A program made the position numbers and the translations under genes. Shown here piece by piece: positions 1-5,038 of a DNA stretch of 5,038 nucleotides. Source of the DNA: Oscillospiraceae bacterium (GTDB lineage Bacteria; Bacillota; Clostridia; Saccharofermentanales; Saccharofermentanaceae); assembly GCA_902767145.1 (NCBI GenBank), contig CACXGG010000141.1, positions 1 through 5,038 on the forward strand, read 5' to 3'. Each line of letters starts with the position of its first letter. Position 1 is the stretch's first letter. Under the pieces are notes generated by a model, which was given only the letters and a program-made list of their open reading frames with translations, made no database searches and was not told where the DNA came from.

Positions 1-1992
1 ATTGTCGTCGCCGACATTCTCACAGATCTCAACGTTGGCGCCGTCCATCGTACCGAGAGTTACGGCACCGTTGATCATGAACTTCATGTTACCTGTACCG
101 GATGCCTCGAGACCAGCCGTGGAGATCTGCTCTGATACATCTGCAGCAGGGAAGATCTTCTCGCCGTTGGAAACGTTGTAGTTCTCGATGAATACGACCT
201 TGAGCCTGCCCTTCATATCAGGATCGCTGTCGATGAGCTTGGCGATCTCATTGATGAACTTGATGATAGCCTTGGCACGGAAGTATCCGGGAGCTGCCTT
301 TGCACCGAAGATGATGGTTACAGGGGGAAGATCCAGCTTGGGATTCTCCTTGATCCTGTCATAGAGGTTGAGGGCATAGATAGCATTGAGGAGCTGTCTC
401 TTGTACTCGTGGAGCCTCTTGATCTGTACATCGAAGATGGAATCGGGATTGAGCTCGATATCATGTACCTTCTTGAGGTGTGTAGCGAGCTGCTCCTTCT
501 TCTGCTTCTTGATGGCAAGGAGCTTCTTCATTACCTTGGGATCATCCTTATACTTCTCGAGCTTCTTAAGGTCCTCGAGATGTGTAACCCACTTATCGTT
601 GCCGAGGAGCTCGGTGATAAGGGCTGCAAGCTCGGGATTACATGTCCTGAGCCATCTTCTGGGTGTTACACCGTTTGTCTTGTTGGAGAACTTCTCAGGA
701 TAGATCTGGTACCAGTCCTTGAGTGTCTCGTTCTTGAGGATGTCAGTGTGGAGAGCTGCAACGCCGTTTACGGAGTGTGATCCGTAGATAGCCAGCCATG
801 CCATCTGGACCTTGCCGTCTGCAAGAGGGCTCATCCTGTCGATAAGCTCGGAATGGAGGCCTGCCTCGTACATCTGGGCACGGAACTGGTTGTTGATACC
901 CTCGACGATCTCGAAGATCCTGGGGAACAGGAACCTGAAGATGGAGATATCCCACTTCTCAAGAGCCTCAGCCATGATGGTGTGGTTGGTATATGCGAAG
1001 GTCTCCTTAACGATCTCCCAGGCCTTTGTCCACTCGATGCCGTTCTCGTCAACGAGGATCCTCATGAGCTCGGGGATACCGATAACGGGGTGTGTATCGT
1101 TGAGCTGGATGGTGTTGTACTTAGCGAAATCGGAAAGATCCTCACCGTGTACCTTCTTGTACTGTCTTACGATATCCTGCAGGGATGCGGAAACGAAGAA
1201 ATACTGCTGTCTTACACGGAGTACCTTACCGTCGTAGGATGTATCGTTGGGATAGAGCACTCTCCAGATATCGTTTACCCTGTTTCTCTCGATGACAGCA
1301 TCATCAAATCTCTGGGAATTGAAGAGATTGAAGTCGAAGTCCTGGGCAGGCTCAGCCTTCCACAGTCTCAGACGGTTGATGTTATTTGTGCCGTAACCGG
1401 TGATGGGCAGGTCATAAGGGATAGCCCAGACATCGATATCGTTGTAGTGGACCTTGACCTTCTCATCATATCTTGCAGGTGTGAAGGGATAACCTCTCTC
1501 CATCCATGCATCGGGATATTCCTTCTGGAAACCGTTCTCGATGGCCTGACGGAAGAGTCCGTAGCGGTAAAGGATACCGTAGCCGTTAACGGGAAGGTTA
1601 AGTGTTGCACATGAATCCAGGAAACATGCTGCAAGTCTTCCGAGACCGCCGTTTCCAAGAGCAGGATCGATCTCCTCCTCAAGGATGTCAGTAAGGTCAT
1701 ATCCGAAGGAAGCCAGAGCCTCCTTAGCCTGATCGTAGATACCGAGATTTACAAGGTTGTTGAGGAGTGATCTTCCCTCAAGGAACTCAGCAGACAGATA
1801 GTGAGCCTGTCTTACCTTGGAATACTTCTCTCTTGTCTTCTGGAAATCGTCTGAGATGATCTCGACGACGCTCTTGCTCAATGCAGTCCAGTAATCTCTT
1901 GCAGTCGCATTTTCAAGAGACATACCTGTCTCAGCCTTTACGTGGGACTGCATCTTCTCTTCTAACATCTTTGCTGTTATTTCTTTTGCCAT
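1..1992 (-). CDS. glgP: Glycogen/maltodextrin phosphorylase, N-terminal 664 residues (C-terminus cut by window edge)
   Basis: GT35-family phosphorylase. It uses inorganic phosphate to cleave terminal alpha-1,4 glucose units from glycogen or maltodextrin in the cytoplasm, giving glucose-1-phosphate. Family signatures appear in order: HYLSAEF (64-70), DPALGNGGLGRLAACFLDS (109-127), QLNDTHP (296-302), TNHTIMAEALEKW (335-347), VNGVAALHT (408-416), TNGVTPRRWL (439-448), VQIKRLHEYKRQLLN (522-536), FGAKAAPGY (562-570) and the PLP site EASGTGNMKF, with the cofactor lysine at K637. Bacterial members usually run about 750-830 residues, so roughly 100-150 C-terminal residues lie outside the window. The start ATG is the first possible start after an in-frame TAA; no ATG, GTG or TTG occurs between them. 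The N-terminus is short and lacks the regulatory extension that carries the phosphoserine in animal enzymes. Nearly all isoleucine codons are ATC and lysine codons AAG, a bias typical of high expression. The sequence does not separate glycogen from maltodextrin preference (GlgP versus MalP). It is transcribed divergently from the neighbouring membrane-protein operon. Confidence 0.97.
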   Translation of the reverse strand, partial: MAKEITAKMLEEKMQSHVKAETGMSLENATARDYWTALSKSVVEIISDDFQKTREKYSKVRQAHYLSAEFLEGRSLLNNLVNLGIYDQAKEALASFGYDLTDILEEEIDPALGNGGLGRLAACFLDSCATLNLPVNGYGILYRYGLFRQAIENGFQKEYPDAWMERGYPFTPARYDEKVKVHYNDIDVWAIPYDLPITGYGTNNINRLRLWKAEPAQDFDFNLFNSQRFDDAVIERNRVNDIWRVLYPNDTSYDGKVLRVRQQYFFVSASLQDIVRQYKKVHGEDLSDFAKYNTIQLNDTHPVIGIPELMRILVDENGIEWTKAWEIVKETFAYTNHTIMAEALEKWDISIFRFLFPRIFEIVEGINNQFRAQMYEAGLHSELIDRMSPLADGKVQMAWLAIYGSHSVNGVAALHTDILKNETLKDWYQIYPEKFSNKTNGVTPRRWLRTCNPELAALITELLGNDKWVTHLEDLKKLEKYKDDPKVMKKLLAIKKQKKEQLATHLKKVHDIELNPDSIFDVQIKRLHEYKRQLLNAIYALNLYDRIKENPKLDLPPVTIIFGAKAAPGYFRAKAIIKFINEIAKLIDSDPDMKGRLKVVFIENYNVSNGEKIFPAADVSEQISTAGLEASGTGNMKFMINGAVTLGTMDGANVEICENVGDDN

Positions 1993-2028
1993 AACAAACC
2001 GACACCTTCCGCGAGGTGCCCCTCCTTT
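1993..2028 (-). promoter_or_regulatory. glgP ribosome binding site with an intervening hairpin
   Basis: Read on the minus strand, a near-perfect Shine-Dalgarno AAAGGAGG (2021-2028) lies 28 nt from the glgP ATG, much farther than the usual 5-9 nt. Between them is a hairpin CACCT-CGCGGA-AGGTG (2003-2018), extendable by one G-U pair (2002/2019). Folding would reduce the effective spacing to about 10-12 nt. No other start codon occurs in frame between the Shine-Dalgarno and the ATG. A weaker purine run, GGAAGG (2005-2010), sits 12 nt from the ATG inside the hairpin and could serve instead when the hairpin is open. The sequences and distances are seen directly; the bridging role is inferred. Confidence 0.6.
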
Positions 2029-2054
2029 ACAGTCAAAGTAGTCTTTTAAACCAC

Positions 2055-2069
2055 ACTGATTTTATCAGT
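2055..2069. repeat. Perfect inverted repeat over the glgP -10 region
   Basis: ACTGAT-TTT-ATCAGT has two perfect 6-bp arms around a 3-bp centre. It covers the proposed glgP -10 box and its TGn extension. On the plus strand it is followed by a short T run (2069-2073) and so superficially resembles a terminator, but the stem is AT-rich and no plus-strand gene precedes it. An operator half of a paired site is a reasonable reading. The binding protein is unknown. Confidence 0.55.
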
Positions 2070-2088
2070 TTTTGACCCTTTAGGTCAA
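2059..2088 (-). promoter_or_regulatory. Probable sigma-A type promoter of glgP
   Basis: On the minus strand a -35 box TTGACC (2083-2088) is followed by 18 nt and a -10 box TAAAAT (2059-2064). The -10 is preceded by TGA (2065-2067), making an extended TGn -10 element. Each box matches consensus at five of six positions. Transcription would start near position 2052 and give a leader of about 60 nt containing the Shine-Dalgarno and hairpin. Both boxes lie within inverted repeats, which suggests regulated access by a DNA-binding protein. The boxes were found by eye and have no experimental support. Confidence 0.6.
2072..2088. repeat. Perfect inverted repeat over the glgP -35 region
   Basis: TTGACC-CTTTA-GGTCAA has perfect 6-bp arms and a 5-bp centre. 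One arm is the proposed glgP -35 box. Because of the symmetry the same hexamer also reads as TTGACC on the plus strand, but no good plus-strand -10 box follows at normal spacing. The repeat lies 2 bp from the inverted repeat at 2055-2069 but has a different arm sequence, so the two are unlikely to be copies of one operator. It is a candidate operator for an unidentified regulator. Confidence 0.55.
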
Positions 2089-2123
2089 TTTGAACAATAG
2101 ATTTTAGAAGACTTTATATAAGG

Positions 2124-2152
2124 TTGATAAAATTGGGGGGATATATTAGAAT
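2124..2152 (+). promoter_or_regulatory. Probable promoter of the prepilin peptidase operon
   Basis: TTGATA (2124-2129), a 17-nt spacer and TAGAAT (2147-2152) each match five of six consensus positions of a sigma-A type promoter. Transcription would begin near 2159, leaving a leader of about 20 nt before the ATG at 2181. A second possible -10, TATAAG (2117-2122), lies upstream but lacks a convincing -35 at normal spacing. If the first reading is right, the upstream in-frame TTG at 2124 lies in the -35 box and cannot be the start codon. Confidence 0.5.
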
Positions 2153-2170
2153 TTTGTTATTAAAAATGAT

Positions 2171-2174
2171 GGAG
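2171..2174 (+). promoter_or_regulatory. Ribosome binding site that decides the prepilin peptidase start
   Basis: GGAG is followed by a 6-nt spacer and the ATG at 2181. This favours that ATG over the in-frame candidates TTG 2124, ATG 2166 and ATG 2169, whose nearest purine run (the G run at 2135-2140) is too far away, and over ATG 2190. Confidence 0.65.
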
Positions 2175-2180
2175 ACACCA

Positions 2181-3068
2181 ATGGATCTAATGGCTTGTAT
2201 CATCGTCGCAGCCCTTCTGGGAGCGGCGGTCGGTTTTTCAGTAACATACCTTTTCAAGATACTCCCCGAGAGCTGGCTTCAGGACTATGGCTATGACGAG
2301 AAATCCCCTGATTTCCGCCTTGCAAAGAGGATGAAACTGGTCCCCCACGGAGTGATCTCAGCTGTTTTCTGTACTGCAGCCTATGTTTCCACGGTAGCCT
2401 CCCTTTTCGAGAGATATTTTGTGGTCTTCAGGCCCTTCCATATATGCGTTATCCTGCTCCTGGTGCCCGTGGTAGTCATCGTAATGATGTCCGACAGGCT
2501 CAACAGGATAATCCCGGATGAATGTTCCCTTTTCATACTGATACTGGGCATCCTGGCCTATGTGGGAGACATCACCGAGAAGACATACTGGTTCTCCAAC
2601 GACACAAAGTGGTATATCCCCCTGCTCAACAGGGTCATCGCCATGGTTGCAGGATACGGTCTTCTCTGGATCATCAACTTCCTGTGCGTCACCTTCCTGG
2701 GCAAGGAGGGCATGGGACAGGGCGACATGAAGCTCCTGGGAGCCTGCGGTTTCCTGGTGGGATGCTATGGCATCATCGTCCTTCTCTATGTAGGCTTTGT
2801 ATCAGCCCTCTTCTTCGCCATTCCCCTCTTCATCAGAAAGAGGATCAGGATCGCCAGGGAGAAAAAGGAGATAGCAAACAGCGAGGATCCGGCTGCCAAG
2901 CGCCGTGAGATTGCCATAAGAAAGAAGAACATGCACTTCGCCGACGACCCGGATTATCTTGCCTTTGGTCCATTCCTGGCCTTCGGAGCCGTTGTATACC
3001 TTGCTTTTGAGGGATTCTTCTACTGGCACCTCATCGGATTCTTTATCATCTCGGGGTTGACTTTCTGA
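2181..3068 (+). CDS. Prepilin peptidase, A24 family, short N-terminus
   Basis: Integral membrane aspartyl protease of the TadV/PilD type. It cleaves the leader peptide of type IV pilin-like or pseudopilin precursors at the inner face of the membrane. With the start chosen here it has 295 residues. The catalytic aspartates are visible: D105 in MSDRLNRIIPDE (D-x6-PD pattern) and D182 in the hallmark GMGQGDMKLLGA (177-188). The conserved FGPFLAFG (262-269) follows near the C-terminus. Hydrophobic segments lie at about 4-25, 55-75, 86-103, 115-130, 152-172, 186-216 and 262-294. The N-terminal zinc-cysteine domain (CxxC pairs) of bifunctional PilD peptidase-methyltransferases is absent; a short hydrophilic stretch, about 29-52, stands in its place, so N-methylation by this protein is doubtful. 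A lysine/arginine/glutamate-rich loop at about 218-258 separates the GxGD core from FGPF. It is the first gene of a tight operon, 1 nt from the next. No pilin gene is in view, so the substrate is unknown. Confidence 0.92.
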   Translation: MDLMACIIVAALLGAAVGFSVTYLFKILPESWLQDYGYDEKSPDFRLAKRMKLVPHGVISAVFCTAAYVSTVASLFERYFVVFRPFHICVILLLVPVVVIVMMSDRLNRIIPDECSLFILILGILAYVGDITEKTYWFSNDTKWYIPLLNRVIAMVAGYGLLWIINFLCVTFLGKEGMGQGDMKLLGACGFLVGCYGIIVLLYVGFVSALFFAIPLFIRKRIRIAREKKEIANSEDPAAKRREIAIRKKNMHFADDPDYLAFGPFLAFGAVVYLAFEGFFYWHLIGFFIISGLTF

Positions 3069-3069
3069 T

Positions 3070-4065
3070 ATGAGCAGCCAGCGTCCGGAGTTTTCAGTAC
3101 TGATGAAATATCACTTCGGTAAGCCTCAGGCCATGACCTGGAGCTACCCCATAATGGTCATGACCATACTCCTGACCCTCTTTTATGTCATCAGATGCTT
3201 CCTTCCCTCCGACGAAGCGGCCATTCCCGCCACTTCCCTCATCGGATTCTCCATATTCGTACCCATAGTCACCATATTCTGTCTGGTGCTCCCCTCCCTC
3301 TATCTCCTCCGCGGCCAGTATGACATGCTGGTGGGAAGATATGCAGGCGTGGGCGTTCTGGTGACCTCCTGCCTTTCAGGAGTCCCCCTGATGCTCATCA
3401 GCACCTCGCTTTATAACCTTTTCGCCTGGCTCTGGCTCCATACGGGAGCTTCCATGGTCTATCCCGCTTTCCTTTATTTCGGCGGAACAGCCTCCACTTC
3501 AGCCAGGATCCTGTCTGTCCTTACGGACACTGTTATCCCGGGTTTTGGAGCCTCCATGTTCTTTTTCGGAGTGCTCTGGTCCAGGTTCCGTTCCAAAGAG
3601 CGCATGGTGGGCTATATCATCATCGGCCTGACCTATGCCCTGTACGGTCTTGACCTGATAAACTTCCCCTCGCTCTTTATCATCGGCTTCTGGTGCGCAT
3701 TCCTGAGGTCAAAGAGCATGAGCATCTTCGGCCCCTTCCTGTGCCTTGTAGGATGCCGTATCACTGACTTTTTCCTTGCCGGAACCCTGTCAAAGGTGGA
3801 TATCATGACCACCGTGGCTTATTCCGACATCGATGCCACATATCTTTATGCTTCGCTGCCTTCACTGTTCATCGGCTTTATCCTCCTTTCTTTCTTCATG
3901 AGGATACTGAACGATTTCAACAGTTCCTACGTTACGAAGGAAGAGGACGGCGAGGACGACTCAAGGATCCCTTCATTTGACAGAGGCATAAACCTTTCCA
4001 TCGTATTATCCGCTGTCCTTATGCTCGTCCTCTGGGTCATGCTTTTCAAAGGAGTCCATTTATGA
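3070..4065 (+). CDS. Polytopic membrane protein resembling a CPBP/Abi protease without catalytic residues
   Basis: A 331-residue protein with about eight or nine hydrophobic segments (roughly 24-44, 56-80, 91-122, 150-170, 180-198, 200-212, 217-237, 262-281 and 309-327). The acidic loop 290-297 precedes the last segment. I do not recognise it with certainty. Residues 153-235 resemble by eye the CPBP (CAAX protease/bacteriocin-processing) core: a segment ending FFFGVLWSRFRS in place of EExxxRGxLxxRLR, then TYALYGLDLINFPSLFIIGF in place of FALLHLxxxxFxxLFLLGL, then a final helix after SMSIFGP. At the catalytic positions, the glutamate pair is A161-S162, the arginine is F166, the first histidine is G193, and the last helix has no histidine. 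If homologous, it should lack protease activity and might act as a chaperone or scaffold. It starts 1 nt after the prepilin peptidase stop with no strong Shine-Dalgarno (GGGG at 3053-3056 is 13 nt away), so translation is probably coupled. It overlaps the next gene by 4 nt. Confidence 0.85.
   Translation: MSSQRPEFSVLMKYHFGKPQAMTWSYPIMVMTILLTLFYVIRCFLPSDEAAIPATSLIGFSIFVPIVTIFCLVLPSLYLLRGQYDMLVGRYAGVGVLVTSCLSGVPLMLISTSLYNLFAWLWLHTGASMVYPAFLYFGGTASTSARILSVLTDTVIPGFGASMFFFGVLWSRFRSKERMVGYIIIGLTYALYGLDLINFPSLFIIGFWCAFLRSKSMSIFGPFLCLVGCRITDFFLAGTLSKVDIMTTVAYSDIDATYLYASLPSLFIGFILLSFFMRILNDFNSSYVTKEEDGEDDSRIPSFDRGINLSIVLSAVLMLVLWVMLFKGVHL
4048..4054 (+). promoter_or_regulatory. Strong ribosome binding site for the YtvI-like gene
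   Basis: AAAGGAG lies 7 nt before the ATG at 4062, inside the end of the preceding gene. It fixes the start of the downstream gene and, with the ATGA overlap (4062-4065), indicates both independent initiation and coupling. Confidence 0.85.
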
Positions 4066-5038
4066 ACGAGAGTGAGAGATATACAAGAGATAAAGCAGCT
4101 GTAATGAGTATGATCAAGTTCATCCTGATCGTCCTCATCTTCTGTGCCATAGCATTCTGCGCCACAAAGATCGTGGTGGTACTCGTTCCCTTCCTCATAG
4201 GATTCCTTCTGGCCAAGACCAGCTTTGCCATCGCAGGACTCTTTGTGGACAAGGATATGAAAAAGGCGGCTGCCAAGAAGAGAAGAAAAAAGATCGCCAT
4301 AATAGTCTATGTGATCCTCCTGATCATCATCGCCATAGCTCTTATCTGGTGCTGTTTCTCACTTGTAGGACAGATAATGAGGGCCGTGGACTCCCTGACA
4401 AGGCTCGCCAATGAATTCGATATCCAGGAGTGGGGCAACGCCCTTGTGGAAAAGGTATCCTCCATCGACACCAGGTTTATGACCCAGGGTATGAAGGACA
4501 GCCTCGAAAACAACCTGGTCTCCCTGTGGGGAAATATGGTAGCCAAGATACCTGCCGTACTCTCGGCAGTCCTCGCCGCCATCTGGGGCCTTATCGGCAA
4601 TATCCCCTACGGCATCTTCGTTGTCATCTGCGTTATCCTCAGCGGTTACTATTTCATAAACGACGGATCAAAGGTACTCCGTTTCTATATGAAGAACGTT
4701 CCCAACAGACAGTTCCGCCTGAAGTCCATATCCCTTATAAACGACCTGGCGGTAACTCTCTTCCGCGCCCTCGGCGGATATCTGCTGCTCCTTATAATCA
4801 CCACTGTAGAAGCCTGGGCAGCCTTCCGTCTGGCAGGCGTAGACTACGCCATCATCCTGGCCCTGATCACAGGTCTTATCGACTTCCTGCCGGTACTTGG
4901 CATCAGCGCCACCATGGTACCCGTAATGATCTACTGCGGCGTTAAGGGAGATTACACGGCTGTTGCCATCCTTATAGTCGCAATGACACTTATGACCATC
5001 ATCAGAAGGGTCATCGAACCCCCTATCCTTGGAAAGAC
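4062..5038 (+). CDS. AI-2E/YtvI-family membrane protein (partial, runs off right edge)
   Basis: The 325 residues in the window read as an AI-2E transporter-family (UPF0118) protein, closest in style to the sporulation membrane protein YtvI. An N-terminal hydrophobic pair lies at about 17-34 and 36-51 (VPFLIGFLLA). A very basic loop follows (66-77, KKAAAKKRRKK), then a third helix at 78-103. An amphipathic, non-membrane region of about 104-160 comes next, followed by helices at about 163-178, 182-198, 236-256, 258-292 and 299-313. Family signatures are GLIDFLPVLGISATMVP (271-287) and RRVIEPPILGK (315-325). Members are commonly about 350-400 residues, so only the end is missing. The family includes proposed autoinducer-2 exporters, Na+/H+ antiporters and sporulation proteins of unknown biochemistry, so no substrate is assigned. 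It is the third gene of the operon; its ATG overlaps the previous stop as ATGA. Confidence 0.88.
   Translation, partial: MNESERYTRDKAAVMSMIKFILIVLIFCAIAFCATKIVVVLVPFLIGFLLAKTSFAIAGLFVDKDMKKAAAKKRRKKIAIIVYVILLIIIAIALIWCCFSLVGQIMRAVDSLTRLANEFDIQEWGNALVEKVSSIDTRFMTQGMKDSLENNLVSLWGNMVAKIPAVLSAVLAAIWGLIGNIPYGIFVVICVILSGYYFINDGSKVLRFYMKNVPNRQFRLKSISLINDLAVTLFRALGGYLLLLIITTVEAWAAFRLAGVDYAIILALITGLIDFLPVLGISATMVPVMIYCGVKGDYTAVAILIVAMTLMTIIRRVIEPPILGK

Noticed and set aside
853..1614. Long plus-strand open frame (253 codons) opposite glgP, with another in the same frame at 409-780
   Set aside because: Both lie in the exact codon-complement frame of glgP. They stay open only because glgP avoids TTA, CTA and TCA codons, whose complements are stops. 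The translations show no recognisable motif, and glgP is certain on the other strand.
2055..2073. Terminator-like hairpin followed by a T run on the plus strand
   Set aside because: The stem is only 6 bp and AT-rich, and no plus-strand gene ends upstream within the window. An inverted repeat at the glgP promoter explains it better.
2072..2100. Plus-strand promoter using TTGACC at 2072-2077
   Set aside because: The hexamer at 17-nt spacing is CAATAG, a poor -10 box. The TTGATA/TAGAAT pair at 2124-2152 fits better and lies close to the gene start.
1993..2180. Riboswitch, small RNA or small coding gene in the intergenic region
   Set aside because: The 188 bp are accounted for by the two promoters, the inverted repeats and the glgP leader. 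The leader of about 60 nt is too short for known riboswitch classes with an expression platform, and no convincing small frame with its own ribosome binding site is visible.
2522..2908. Alternative-frame open stretch inside the prepilin peptidase gene
   Set aside because: It overlaps the GxGD catalytic region of a well-supported gene in another frame and has no motif of its own.
4430..4945. 171-codon open stretch within the YtvI-like gene in another frame
   Set aside because: Its composition is arginine-, proline- and histidine-rich, typical of an out-of-frame shadow. The true frame has clear AI-2E family signatures and a strong ribosome binding site.

Overview
The window looks like chromosome from an anaerobic Clostridia-type Firmicute (Bacillota), possibly a gut or rumen lineage. 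The evidence is the protein styles: a glycogen phosphorylase with clostridial sequence character, a prepilin peptidase with a short N-terminus, and a YtvI-like membrane protein. Shine-Dalgarno sequences are strong and base composition is moderate. No species can be named from the sequence alone. I see no mobile element, CRISPR array, rRNA or tRNA.

Layout. Positions 1-1992 hold, on the minus strand, the N-terminal 664 codons of a glycogen/maltodextrin phosphorylase (glgP). The window edge cuts it just after the pyridoxal-phosphate lysine motif. Positions 1993-2180 are a 188-bp divergent intergenic region. It carries a plausible glgP promoter overlaid by two near-adjacent perfect inverted repeats, a glgP leader in which a small hairpin lies between a strong Shine-Dalgarno and the start codon, and a plausible plus-strand promoter. 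Positions 2181-5038 hold a tightly packed plus-strand operon of three membrane proteins: a prepilin peptidase (A24 aspartyl protease), a polytopic protein resembling the CPBP/Abi intramembrane protease fold but without its catalytic residues, and a YtvI/AI-2E-family protein that runs off the right edge. The junctions are a 1-nt gap and a 4-nt ATGA overlap, so co-expression and translational coupling are likely.

How the genes work together. GlgP would release glucose-1-phosphate from stored glycogen. It appears highly expressed, judged by strong codon bias, and it is divergent from the operon with no evident functional link. The prepilin peptidase would mature type IV pilin-like or pseudopilin precursors, but no pilin or assembly ATPase gene is in view. 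The roles of the two membrane proteins beside it are not known from this window.

No clearly new system is visible. The items most worth checking are the catalytically degenerate CPBP-like protein in the prepilin peptidase operon and the architecture of the glgP promoter and leader.
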